NCBI GenBank assembly: GCA_041484115.1
Contig: JBGPHA010000005.1
Location: 1-25,839, forward strand
Reading direction: 5' to 3'
Length of the DNA stretch: 25,839 bases
Origin: ASMP01 sp041484115
GTDB lineage: Archaea > Nanobdellota > Nanobdellia > Pacearchaeales > GW2011-AR1
Shown: in pieces, positions 15,036-21,397 of the stretch
Layout: the number at the start of each line of letters is the position of its first letter
How positions within the stretch are numbered: position 1 is the first letter of the stretch
Program-made: the position numbers and the translations under genes
Notes under the pieces: generated by a model
Seen by the model: only the letters and a program-made list of their open reading frames with translations
Told to the model about the DNA's origin: nothing
Database searches by the model: none

Positions 15036-15056
15036 ATTCACAACAAAAAAAGAGCA

Positions 15057-15197
15057 ATGAAAAAAATTTACATTGATGAAATACCCTCAAACGCAAAAGA
15101 AGAAATCTTAATGCTTTACAATTTGGGGGTGAGAATAGAGGAACTTGAATATTTGATAGATGTCAAGTTTGATGAATCTCTTTCAGAGTCCTCTTAA
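15057..15197 (+). CDS. Small acidic protein, unknown
   Basis: A 46-residue ORF beginning MKKIYIDEIPSNAKEEILML, with predicted beta-strand and two short helices and an acidic, Ser-rich end. The ATG at 15057 is preceded by AAAAAGAGCA, a weak purine-rich stretch. The frame is open upstream to a TTG at 14994, but that would translate through the hairpins and gives an unconvincing extension. Its 3' end overlaps that of trmY by 15 nt on the other strand. No family is recognised. Support comes from a good upstream promoter and a protein-like composition. Confidence 0.5.
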   Translation: MKKIYIDEIPSNAKEEILMLYNLGVRIEELEYLIDVKFDESLSESS

Positions 15198-15764
15198 ATC
15201 AAGCTCATTATTTATCAAAGTCGCTACCTGACTAGCGAAATAGATTTTCGGCCCGACTGAAACGGTTTTTGCGGTTTTTTTAAGTCTTTTCATTTCTTTC
15301 TTCGGAAAGCCATTATGGTCGCCTATAATAAAAACGCTTTCACTCGGGATTTCTATTTTTCTTATATTTTCTCCCTTTTTGTCAAGAATAAATAACTCTT
15401 TTCCATTCTTTGAAAGCTCATCAAGAACATTAAGAAAACTCTTTTTCTCTATAAAACATCCAGGAACAGCCTCTGTCTTTACGCCAGGCTTGTATTTGTA
15501 AAGAATCTTCTTAATTAGATTAGCAACGTCTTTTTTACTTAGGCTTGTTTTTTCATTTACATGAATTTCAATGTGCTTTGGAGGATCCGGAGCTCCGTAG
15601 AAAACCAGATGAAGAACAACATCATCTCTAAGTTTGTGAGAAAGGAAAAAGGCATTTATTATCACGTGAATTGCAATATCCATTCTTCCGGCATCCATCA
15701 AATTATTAACATCAAAATTTCCAGAAGTTCTTGCCTGCGAGGAAAAATAGACAAAGGTTCTCAT
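15183..15764 (-). CDS. trmY: tRNA pseudouridine(54) N1-methyltransferase TrmY
   Basis: A 193-residue SPOUT-family enzyme that methylates N1 of pseudouridine 54 in the T-loop of archaeal tRNAs, using S-adenosylmethionine. The family signature is strong: MRTFVYFSSQARTSGNFDVN at the start, LMDAGRMDIAIHVIINAFF, LHLVFYGAPDPPKHIEI, and the knotted SAM-binding end FIIGDHNGFPKKE with VSVGPKIYFASQVATLI. The length is typical. Its start overlaps the stop of the small RHH-like gene by 4 nt, so the two are co-translated from a promoter at about 16026. Confidence 0.95.
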   Translation of the reverse strand: MRTFVYFSSQARTSGNFDVNNLMDAGRMDIAIHVIINAFFLSHKLRDDVVLHLVFYGAPDPPKHIEIHVNEKTSLSKKDVANLIKKILYKYKPGVKTEAVPGCFIEKKSFLNVLDELSKNGKELFILDKKGENIRKIEIPSESVFIIGDHNGFPKKEMKRLKKTAKTVSVGPKIYFASQVATLINNELDLRGL

Positions 15765-16000
15765 CTTCTTTTTGGAACATAACCTAATTTTATTGCTTCT
15801 TCAATCTTAACTCCTAAATCAGAAAGTGTCTTCCATCTCTGACTTGACCAATCTCTTATTATATAATTTGTAACTTCTTCTCTCGTGCTTCCATAAATAC
15901 CTGATTCAACTATTTTATCTAAAGTATATGCTGGAAAACCATCCAATCTAATTCTAACGTTATATTCAACTTGTTTTTTTATTCTTGGTTTTCTCGCCAT
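15761..16000 (-). CDS. Ribbon-helix-helix-like small protein
   Basis: A 79-residue basic protein. VEYNVRIRLDGFPAYTLDKI followed by VESGIYGSTREEVTNYIIRD has the strand, helix, G-x-[YF]-x-[ST]-[RT]-x-E-x-[VI] and helix pattern of ribbon-helix-helix (CopG/MetJ-type) proteins, usually transcription regulators or antitoxins. A further basic helical tail follows. No toxin gene adjoins it; the next gene is trmY. The upstream divergent region contains short palindromes that such a protein could bind. The RHH call is by pattern and is moderately certain. Confidence 0.6.
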   Translation of the reverse strand: MARKPRIKKQVEYNVRIRLDGFPAYTLDKIVESGIYGSTREEVTNYIIRDWSSQRWKTLSDLGVKIEEAIKLGYVPKRR

Positions 16001-16020
16001 AAAAAATAAAACATAAAACC

Positions 16021-16030
16021 CTATTTAATT
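16021..16030 (-). promoter_or_regulatory. TATA box of the RHH-trmY operon
   Basis: AATTAAATAG on the minus strand is centred about 26 nt upstream of ATG 16000, so the transcript is probably leaderless. Confidence 0.5.
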
Positions 16031-16033
16031 TTT

Positions 16034-16056
16034 CCTATAGGCTTATAGTCCATAAG
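16034..16056. promoter_or_regulatory. Tandem palindromes between divergent promoters
   Basis: CCTATAGG (16034-16041) is a perfect 8-bp palindrome. It is followed at once by CTTAT-AGTCC-ATAAG (16042-16056). Both lie exactly between the TATA boxes of the divergent RHH-trmY and DedA units and could serve as operators for the RHH-like protein. Confidence 0.35.
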
Positions 16057-16057
16057 G

Positions 16058-16066
16058 ATTAAAAAT
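16058..16066 (+). promoter_or_regulatory. TATA box of the DedA-family gene
   Basis: ATTAAAAAT is centred about 25 nt upstream of ATG 16087, matching the leaderless arrangement seen elsewhere in the window. Confidence 0.5.
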
Positions 16067-16086
16067 CCATTTTCACTTTTTATAAA

Positions 16087-16683
16087 ATGACCCTTTTACA
16101 AATACTGATTAATTTAATTTCCACGCATATCTATATAGCCTCTTTTTTAGCAGGATTTTTTGGTGGCGAAGAAACCGCAATAGTTTTTTTAGCTCTCTTG
16201 ATAAATAGCAAAATCCTTATTTTAATATTTTTTATTTTTTTTCAGATTGGGACTTTAACATTGGACTCTTTAATCTTTTTACCATCTAAAACAAAAGCCT
16301 TTGATTTTGTAGTGAGGAGAGAATTTGCATCGAAAGGATACAAGCAGTTTGTTTACATAATGAATAGATATGGGCATAAAAAACCACTTGTTACAATGCT
16401 AATCACTAAATTCGTTTACGGAACAAGAATTGTTACCATGATTTATATGGCAAGGGAAAAATTGAATTTTTCTAGGTTTATGGTTTATAATGTAATTATA
16501 ACCTTTATCTGGATGTCTGTGGTAACTGCTGTCGGATTAGCTATAGGGGTAAGTGTTTCCGCATTTATATCTAGTGTAAAAATTGTAGAACTTGGCATAA
16601 TCCTATTCTTTATCTTATCTTTTATAGGTTATTTTATCAATATGAGGATTAAAGCATGGTTGCTGAAAAAGCGAAGGAAATAA
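16087..16683 (+). CDS. DedA/VTT-family membrane protein
   Basis: A 198-residue membrane protein. Near the N-terminus FLAGFFGGEETAIVFLALL carries the paired glycine/acidic motif (G-x-E/E-E) of the DedA (SNARE-associated, VTT) family. In mid-protein a re-entrant-like KFVYGTRIVTMIYMARE stretch matches the conserved F-x-[RG]-x-x-R-x-x-x-[PM]-x-x-A-[GR] pattern. Four to five hydrophobic segments and a basic KKRRK end are visible. Family members are linked to lipid scrambling, including undecaprenyl-phosphate and phospholipid flipping. The 3' end overlaps the next gene by 28 nt, so a joint role in envelope lipid or glycan handling is plausible. Confidence 0.8.
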   Translation: MTLLQILINLISTHIYIASFLAGFFGGEETAIVFLALLINSKILILIFFIFFQIGTLTLDSLIFLPSKTKAFDFVVRREFASKGYKQFVYIMNRYGHKKPLVTMLITKFVYGTRIVTMIYMAREKLNFSRFMVYNVIITFIWMSVVTAVGLAIGVSVSAFISSVKIVELGIILFFILSFIGYFINMRIKAWLLKKRRK

Positions 16684-18092
16684 ATTTAAAAGCAAACTCG
16701 AACAGGGAATTTTTTCTTATACACGGTTATACAGGAAGCCCGACTGATTTTAATGATTTAGGCAATTATCTACATAAAAAATTCAACGCGAATGTTAGAA
16801 TTATTATGTTAAAAGGACACGGGACAAAGATTGAAGACCTTGATGAAATCGGTCTTTCAGATTTACTGAAGCAGACTGAAGAAGAGCTAAAAAGAGATTT
16901 AGCGAAAGGCAGAAAAATTGTCCTTGGAGGCTACAGTTTTGGAGGAATTATTGCACTTTACCTTGCCTCAAAGTACTCAGTACAGGGAGTTTTTAATATT
17001 GTGGCTCCTTATCAGCTTAAGTGGTATTTTAATACCCCCCTTATATTCCTTCTTGCGAAAGCAAAAAAATACTGGAAAAAACATATTCCCGATGAAGAAA
17101 AAATTCTTAGAAAAAATTCTTTTCGATATGAGCATATGCACTCCAACGCAATAATAATTGCAAAAGAGATGAACTACCTTCTTAAAAAAGCACTTGGAAA
17201 AATAACATGCCCATGCCTAACAATTCATTCAAATAATGACACGTTTTCCAGTCTTGGAACAGGGGAAAAAATAAATCAGGACATAAATTCCAAAATTAAA
17301 AAACTCGTTCTTTTTGATACCCATGGCCATACCCTATTTTATTCCAAACTTAAGGATAATTTGTATAATGAGATTTTCCAATTTATCTATAAAAATGGAT
17401 TATTTGGAGATAAAAAAATAAAAAAGGTTTCTGCGATAATTCCTGCGTACAATGAAGGGCCGAGAATAGGAAGAGTTTTAAGGATTCTCCTTAAAACACC
17501 ATTGATAAATGAAATAATTGCTGTTGATGATGGCAGCATAGATAATACAAAAAATGTAATTGCTGATTTATCCAAAAAATATCCAAAAATAAGGTTTTTA
17601 AGAAACACTTCAAACAAAGGAAAAGCTTATTCTGTTGATAGAGCTGTTAATGAAAGCTCAGGAGATATTTTATTTTTTTGTGACGCCGATTTAACAGGAA
17701 TAACTCCTAGTATTATCAAAGAAATCATTGAGCCTGTTCTTCATGATAAATATGATATGTTCATTGGAGCGAGAGGAAATATAATGCAGAGAAGCATCAA
17801 GAAATGGGCAATCAATTCCGGAGAAAGAGCATTGAAAAGAGATGTCTGGCTTAAACTTCCAGAATTTTACAAGCACAGATTTAGGATGGAAGCAGGATTG
17901 AATAATTTTGTTAAATATGCAGGAAAGGGTTATAGTTACAAAATTTTTTCACATTCTCAACCACTAAAAGAAAGCAAATATGGATTTTTTAGAGGAACTT
18001 ACTTAAGATGGTGGATGAATTTTGATGTAACCTTGGCCACGCTTCGTTTTCATTTATATGATAAATACAAAATAAAGAAACACTCTTTTTAG
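16656..18092 (+). CDS. Alpha/beta-hydrolase fused to a family 2 glycosyltransferase
   Basis: A 478-residue, uninterrupted two-domain protein. Residues about 15-245 are an alpha/beta hydrolase like carboxylesterases and monoacylglycerol lipases: oxyanion region FFLIHGYTGSP, nucleophile S94 in GGYSFGG, acid D195 in NNDTFSS, and His at 223 or 225 in DTHGHTLF. Residues about 255-478 are a GT-A glycosyltransferase of the GT2 type: SAIIPAYNEGPRIGRV, acidic D291-D292 in IIAVDDGS, and the metal-binding D343-A344-D345 in FCDADLTG. The tail has Trp/Phe-rich helices (GTYLRWWMNFDVTLATLRFH). Lipid-linked sugar synthesis together with acyl-ester cleavage is a reasonable inference. The fusion is unusual; each domain looks intact. 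It overlaps the DedA-family gene by 28 nt. Confidence 0.88.
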   Translation: MVAEKAKEINLKANSNREFFLIHGYTGSPTDFNDLGNYLHKKFNANVRIIMLKGHGTKIEDLDEIGLSDLLKQTEEELKRDLAKGRKIVLGGYSFGGIIALYLASKYSVQGVFNIVAPYQLKWYFNTPLIFLLAKAKKYWKKHIPDEEKILRKNSFRYEHMHSNAIIIAKEMNYLLKKALGKITCPCLTIHSNNDTFSSLGTGEKINQDINSKIKKLVLFDTHGHTLFYSKLKDNLYNEIFQFIYKNGLFGDKKIKKVSAIIPAYNEGPRIGRVLRILLKTPLINEIIAVDDGSIDNTKNVIADLSKKYPKIRFLRNTSNKGKAYSVDRAVNESSGDILFFCDADLTGITPSIIKEIIEPVLHDKYDMFIGARGNIMQRSIKKWAINSGERALKRDVWLKLPEFYKHRFRMEAGLNNFVKYAGKGYSYKIFSHSQPLKESKYGFFRGTYLRWWMNFDVTLATLRFHLYDKYKIKKHSF

Positions 18093-18105
18093 CACATTTT
18101 TATTA

Positions 18106-18975
18106 TTAGTTTTTAATTGGTTGTAAAACAAATTCAGGCCTTGCAAAAATATCACTTTCATTAGTGATCTTAAAAACTCCTATAAATCTGTCATTGCTGA
18201 AAATACTTATTTTATTCCCATTTTCCATTTTATTTTCATTAATAAGATTCTTTTTATAAATTGGCTGCCCTCTCAAAATTCTCTCCGCCGATTCTTCTTT
18301 TATCTGAACAACAGGATAAAGCTGACTTATGATTTCTCCAGGGATTATTATTTCTTTGAGAATTTTTTCATCTTTCACGGCTTTTTCAAGTTCATATAAA
18401 TTTATTGAAGGATATTTTTTATCATCTTCTTTGAAAATTCCCGCCCGAATTCTTCGAAGTTCAATCATGTGTGCTCCAACACCTAATGCCTGACCTATGT
18501 CATGGATCAATTTTCTTATATAAGTGCCTCCCTGAACTTCTGTTTTAAATAAAATATCCTGTCCATCTTTTTCCAAAATCTCAAAACTCTTAACTTCTCT
18601 TTCACGAAACTCACGCTTTACTCTTGATTTGACAGGTGGTTTCTGCATTATCTTTCCAGTAAATTCTTTTATGGTTTTGTTCAGCTTTTCATCAGAAATG
18701 GGTTCGTGAATCCTCATAATTCCAACATACTCTTTTTCTTCTCCAAGAAAAAATCCAGTTAGTTTGCATGCCCTGTTCAATGCAATTGGAAGAACTCCTG
18801 TAACTTTTGGATCTAGGGTTCCGAAATGGCTTGTTTTTCTTAATCTAAGAGTTTTTCTGACAAAATCAGAAACATTAAAACTAGTTGGTCCAGAGGGCTT
18901 ATCAATGTTTATTATCCCGAATTCAAGAAGCTCTTTGATTGTTTTTCTTTTTTTAATTTCTTCTATGTTTACCAT
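18106..18975 (-). CDS. cbf5: H/ACA RNP pseudouridine synthase Cbf5
   Basis: A 289-residue TruB-family enzyme that makes pseudouridine in rRNA and tRNA, with guide RNAs and Nop10, Gar1 and L7Ae as partners. GIINIDKPSGPTSFNV and the catalytic D55 in SHFGTLDPKVTGVLPI are diagnostic, as are GGTYIRKLIHDIGQALG and IELRRIRAGIF. The last 80 residues form a PUA domain (YPVVQIKEESAERILRGQPI), which separates archaeal Cbf5 from the shorter bacterial forms. It is slightly shorter than common archaeal versions (about 330). It starts 3 nt after the L31e stop as the last gene of the ribosomal-protein operon. Confidence 0.94.
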   Translation of the reverse strand: MVNIEEIKKRKTIKELLEFGIINIDKPSGPTSFNVSDFVRKTLRLRKTSHFGTLDPKVTGVLPIALNRACKLTGFFLGEEKEYVGIMRIHEPISDEKLNKTIKEFTGKIMQKPPVKSRVKREFREREVKSFEILEKDGQDILFKTEVQGGTYIRKLIHDIGQALGVGAHMIELRRIRAGIFKEDDKKYPSINLYELEKAVKDEKILKEIIIPGEIISQLYPVVQIKEESAERILRGQPIYKKNLINENKMENGNKISIFSNDRFIGVFKITNESDIFARPEFVLQPIKN

Positions 18976-18978
18976 TAA

Positions 18979-19536
18979 TTACTTCTCAAGAGCCATTCTT
19001 CTCTGCCTTTTTGGCTGCTTGGAAATCTTCATTTCATGCTTCATTTTTTTTGCAGCTGCCTTTTCCATTTTTTGTCCTGCCTCTACAACAGCTGCTTTCT
19101 TTTCTTTCTCTTCTGTCTTTTCCGTCTCTGTTTTTTCAGGAACTTCCGCAGCCGCTTCAGGTCGAGCCTTTTTTGAAACAACCTCAGCAGCTTTTTCTCT
19201 CTTCTCTAGTTTACCTTTTTTGAATTTTAACTTTTCAGTCAATTCGGAAAGCTCTACCCTTATTAAATCCCCTTCAACTGCAGCCCTTACTTTTATCTTT
19301 GCTGGAGGGTTTTTTATTCCTCTCGTCCAGATAAACTCGTTAAGGTATTTATCAAGTTTAATCTTTTTCAAATCCCTATCATAAATTTTCATGTGCCTTA
19401 CTAAAAATTCTTTTATCGCCCTTATAGCCTTCGGTGCTCTTCTATAGCTGGCTGTTTTTTTGAATTTTCTTCTGAGAGGGATTATGAATTCTTTCCATGA
19501 TTTTTCTTTTTCTGTTTTTTTTGTTTCTTCAGCCAT
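18979..19536 (-). CDS. rpl31e: Ribosomal protein L31e with a long charged C-terminal extension
   Basis: A 185-residue protein, about twice the usual 80-95. Residues about 12-97 match L31e of the large subunit: FIIPLRRKFKKTASYRRAPKA, AIKEFLVRHMK, LDKYLNEFIWTRGIKNPPAK and IKVRAAVEGD. The remaining 85 residues are low-complexity, alternating Lys/Glu/Ala stretches, probably helical or disordered, ending in basic KQPKRQRR. The extension begins without a frame change. It may be a DPANN-specific ribosomal tail near the exit tunnel, where L31e sits (location known for the family; function of the tail unknown). The neighbouring genes are spaced 1 nt (upstream) and 3 nt (downstream). Confidence 0.88.
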   Translation of the reverse strand: MAEETKKTEKEKSWKEFIIPLRRKFKKTASYRRAPKAIRAIKEFLVRHMKIYDRDLKKIKLDKYLNEFIWTRGIKNPPAKIKVRAAVEGDLIRVELSELTEKLKFKKGKLEKREKAAEVVSKKARPEAAAEVPEKTETEKTEEKEKKAAVVEAGQKMEKAAAKKMKHEMKISKQPKRQRRMALEK

Positions 19537-19537
19537 T

Positions 19538-19801
19538 TTATTTTATTGGAATTAGTCTAACTCCGCTAATTTTTTCAAGTTTTGATTTTGTTTTTTCTAT
19601 TTTTTCATTGTTTCTTGCTCCAAGAGTAATAGTATTTTTTCCATTATAAAAGAAAAGAGCCTCTGTATCATTTATAAAATATGCCTGTTCATCAGAGCGG
19701 CTTGATTGAATTATATTTCCATGCCCGGAAATTTTTTGAATAACCTTCTCTAATTTGCCCAGGTATTCTATCCTTTCTAAATAATATCTTCTTAATGTCA
19801 T
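19538..19801 (-). CDS. Small conserved-looking protein in the ribosomal operon, unknown
   Basis: An 87-residue basic protein with an apparent helix (YYLERIEYLGKLEKVIQKIS), then beta strands (NIIQSSRSDEQAYFINDTEALFFY in two parts), a second helix (NEKIEKTKSKLEKI) and a final strand. It lies between L39e (9-nt gap) and L31e (1-nt gap). In many archaea the neighbours of these genes are aIF6, LX or PDCD5, and none of these matches. The context suggests a ribosome-associated or rRNA-binding protein; the family is not recognised. Confidence 0.7.
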   Translation of the reverse strand: MTLRRYYLERIEYLGKLEKVIQKISGHGNIIQSSRSDEQAYFINDTEALFFYNGKNTITLGARNNEKIEKTKSKLEKISGVRLIPIK

Positions 19802-19810
19802 TTTCTATTT

Positions 19811-20014
19811 TTATCCAAAGTGAGATTTCCTCTGTTTCCTTGGTTTAATATGAAGCTTTGTTCTTCTCCATGATCTTTTATATCTGGTCATTGCAGAAGG
19901 ATGGACTCTTTTTCCTTTCCCGTATTTTTTAAGGACAGTCCATACAGGTGCCCACTTTGTTTGCCTCCCCGCTCTCACAAGCTTTGCCTTTTTTTCAGGA
20001 TTTTTTATTCCCAT
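19811..20014 (-). CDS. rpl39e: Ribosomal protein L39e
   Basis: A 67-residue protein rich in Arg and Lys. KKAKLVRAGRQTKWAPVWTV and the C-terminal RYKRSWRRTKLHI match L39e (family pattern K-x-x-L-x-x-x-x-[KR]-Q-[NT]-[RK]-W-x-P-x-W and W-R-R-[TN]-K-L). The usual length is about 50; the extra residues are a longer linker (KKYGKGKRVHPSAMT) and a basic C-terminal end. L39e lines the peptide exit tunnel. It starts 1 nt after the preceding stop in the S19e-L31e operon. Confidence 0.9.
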   Translation of the reverse strand: MGIKNPEKKAKLVRAGRQTKWAPVWTVLKKYGKGKRVHPSAMTRYKRSWRRTKLHIKPRKQRKSHFG

Positions 20015-20015
20015 T

Positions 20016-20198
20016 TTATCTTTCTTTTTTAGCGTATTTAAAAAAGCCTCCAGCTGAGATTATTCTGCTATATTCAGAAACACTCTCTCTAAAATATGCA
20101 GGATTTCTAATTTCTTTTTCCCCATCATCATTCATCATATTAAATCCTGTTCTAATCCCTGATTCTTCATTTTTTATAATTGAAACTAAATCTGTCAT
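20016..20198 (-). CDS. 60-residue protein between S19e and L39e, unknown
   Basis: A 60-residue ORF beginning MTDLVSIIKNEESGIRTGFN and ending FFKYAKKER. Its ATG overlaps the S19e stop by 4 nt, and its stop lies 1 nt before L39e, strong evidence that it is a translated operon gene. In many archaea PDCD5 occupies this slot, but no PDCD5 features are visible and it is only half the length. The family is not recognised. Confidence 0.6.
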   Translation of the reverse strand: MTDLVSIIKNEESGIRTGFNMMNDDGEKEIRNPAYFRESVSEYSRIISAGGFFKYAKKER

Positions 20199-20638
20199 TT
20201 CACTGCCTCCAAAAACATTCTTCCTTTTTCTGTTAATTGCCTTCCTGGTTTCCTTTCTCTCACTCCTTTAATCTTTTTTATTATCTCTGTAAATCCTGCC
20301 TTGTCTGATTGCTGTAAAATCACACGGATTATTTTTCCCCCAGCTCTTTTGAATCTCTCAGGTTTCATTCCCCGATTTTTTTTGCTTCCGTATTTTGTTC
20401 TTAGTCTGTTAACCCCAAGGGTCTTGTTTCTGTAAATCTGCCTCAGAATGCTTGCAGCTCTTTTGTACCAGAAATCAGGATCTTCTATTGGTCTTTCTTT
20501 AGAGGGGCTCGACTTTACATATTCTACCCATTCCGGATGTTTGAACTCTGGAATTTCTTTAAGAGCATCGGCTAATTTTAGATTATACTCCCTGGCATCC
20601 ATTTCATAAACTGGATTTTTTTCCATTTTTATTAGCAT
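20195..20638 (-). CDS. rps19e: Ribosomal protein S19e
   Basis: A small-subunit protein needed for maturation of the head domain. It has 147 residues from ATG 20638, or 143 from the in-frame ATG at 20626 (MEKNPVYEMDAREYN), which fits the family start slightly better. Family features are HPEWVEYVKSS, DPDFWYKRAASILRQIYRN, LGVNRLRTKYGSKKNRG, and the winged-helix end GRQLTEKGRMFLEAV. The upstream gap carries a TATA-like box and a short GNRA hairpin that includes the first ATG. It heads the operon running to cbf5. Confidence 0.95.
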   Translation of the reverse strand: MLIKMEKNPVYEMDAREYNLKLADALKEIPEFKHPEWVEYVKSSPSKERPIEDPDFWYKRAASILRQIYRNKTLGVNRLRTKYGSKKNRGMKPERFKRAGGKIIRVILQQSDKAGFTEIIKKIKGVRERKPGRQLTEKGRMFLEAVK

Positions 20639-20650
20639 TCCTTTCGGAAT
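20637..20650 (-). promoter_or_regulatory. GNRA-loop hairpin at the S19e start
   Basis: On the minus strand ATTCC-GAAA-GGAAT forms a 5-bp stem with a GAAA tetraloop. It contains the only GGA-type Shine-Dalgarno-like bases (AAAGGA) and two bases of the upstream ATG. The downstream ATG at 20626 remains free. This could control start choice or act as a protein-binding site for autoregulation. Confidence 0.4.
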
Positions 20651-20698
20651 TAGAACAGCAATTTTTGCCTTTAGCTTAGAATTAAGGACAATGGCTGA

Positions 20699-20707
20699 TT
20701 TATAAAT
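20699..20707 (-). promoter_or_regulatory. TATA box of the S19e-Cbf5 operon
   Basis: Minus-strand TTTATAAAT follows directly after the stop of the gene at 20708. Transcription would begin near 20676, giving a leader of about 40-50 nt, longer than for most genes in this window. Confidence 0.5.
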
Positions 20708-21097
20708 TTATTGTTTGTTTCTCTTCTTTACAGGAACTTTTTCTAATAATCCTTCCAGATTCAATTTTTCATAAAGATAGGGATCTAACCTTCCTATTTC
20801 ACCTCTTGTTTTTCCAGGATAATGCAGCATATAATATCCAAAAACATCACCTCCAAATCTATTAAGACTTATTCTGCTTCTCAAGTCTTCAGAAGCTTTA
20901 TGATCAAAATTTGGAATAGCTGCATCGAGTAACCCTCTTCTCCAAAATGTTTTGTATAAAGCACTGTCTGTTACAGCAAGCTGACTTCGAGTGGTGCTTG
21001 GATCGTAATTCTCCCTAAAAAATTCAATAGGATCTTTTTTTCTATCCTCTCTTTTAGTCCATAATTTACCTGTTTTAATTTTATCTTCAACTTCCAT
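20708..21097 (-). CDS. Tandem-repeat putative helix-turn-helix protein, unknown
   Basis: A 129-residue basic protein with a clear internal duplication. Residues 31-62 and 93-122 align as Y-x(4,5)-T-R-x6-D-x2-L-Y-x6-G-L-L-x(3,4)-P, for example TRSQLAVTDSALYKTFWRRG and TRGEIGRLDPYLYEKLNLEG. Each unit looks like two helices with a turn, as in a helix-turn-helix or similar small nucleic-acid-binding fold (inference). A charged N-terminal segment and a basic KKRNKQ end flank the repeats. It has its own TATA box and lies between the cysS-RuBisCO cluster and the S19e operon. No named family is recognised. Confidence 0.75.
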   Translation of the reverse strand: MEVEDKIKTGKLWTKREDRKKDPIEFFRENYDPSTTRSQLAVTDSALYKTFWRRGLLDAAIPNFDHKASEDLRSRISLNRFGGDVFGYYMLHYPGKTRGEIGRLDPYLYEKLNLEGLLEKVPVKKRNKQ

Positions 21098-21119
21098 AAA
21101 ATATTTTCAAAAAAAGAGT

Positions 21120-21128
21120 TTATATTTA
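21120..21128 (-). promoter_or_regulatory. TATA box of the tandem-repeat gene
   Basis: Minus-strand TAAATATAA is centred about 27 nt upstream of ATG 21097, consistent with a leaderless transcript. Confidence 0.5.
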
Positions 21129-21154
21129 TTTATGTGTTTTATTTTCAGGAATAT

Positions 21155-21397
21155 TTATCGGACATTCTTCTTCCATTTTTTCAGAAATATTGTAAAACCA
21201 AGCACCCTAGCCGTGTAATTTCTTCCAAGTTTTTCAAGAATCTCTTCGCTGTATTTTTTGATTCCCTCTTTATTGTGCCCTGCACTTTTTAGGACAGAGA
21301 TTTTTACATTTACATGATTTTTGAAATGATCCTTCAAGGTTTCAATAAAATTTTCGGTTATTCCGTTTTTTCCTAGTTGTACATGACTATGTATCAT
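21155..21397 (-). CDS. CRM/YhbY-like RNA-binding protein
   Basis: An 80-residue protein matching the CRM (CRS1/YhbY) domain, a small alpha/beta fold that binds rRNA and assembling ribosomes. HVQLGKNGITENFIETLKDH is the family's opening (x-x-x-L/I-G-K-x-G-[LI]-[TS]-x-x-[FV]-I), followed by VNVKISVLKSAG and a C-terminal ARVLGFTIFLKKW. The usual length is 85-100. The start overlaps the upstream NFACT-R-like stop by 4 nt, as the last member of the cysS-RuBisCO cluster. It probably acts in ribosome assembly. Confidence 0.8.
   Translation of the reverse strand: MIHSHVQLGKNGITENFIETLKDHFKNHVNVKISVLKSAGHNKEGIKKYSEEILEKLGRNYTARVLGFTIFLKKWKKNVR

Noticed and set aside
14960..15056. Box C/D guide RNA or tRNA on either strand
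   Set aside because: On the minus strand GTGATGG and CTGA elements exist, but the spacing between them is only about 4 nt, not the roughly 12 nt of a guide. No tRNA cloverleaf or T-loop motif is present.
14994..15056. TTG-initiated extension of the 46-aa ORF
   Set aside because: It would begin inside the first hairpin, and the added residues look non-conserved; the ATG at 15057 is better.
16656..18092. Two separate genes or a frameshift in the hydrolase-GT2 ORF
   Set aside because: The frame is continuous with no stop, both domains are in the same frame, and no start codon with a promoter or Shine-Dalgarno signal is evident at the domain boundary.
20016..20198. PDCD5 homologue between S19e and L39e
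   Set aside because: The protein is half the expected length and lacks the PDCD5 helical motifs; only the genomic position agrees.
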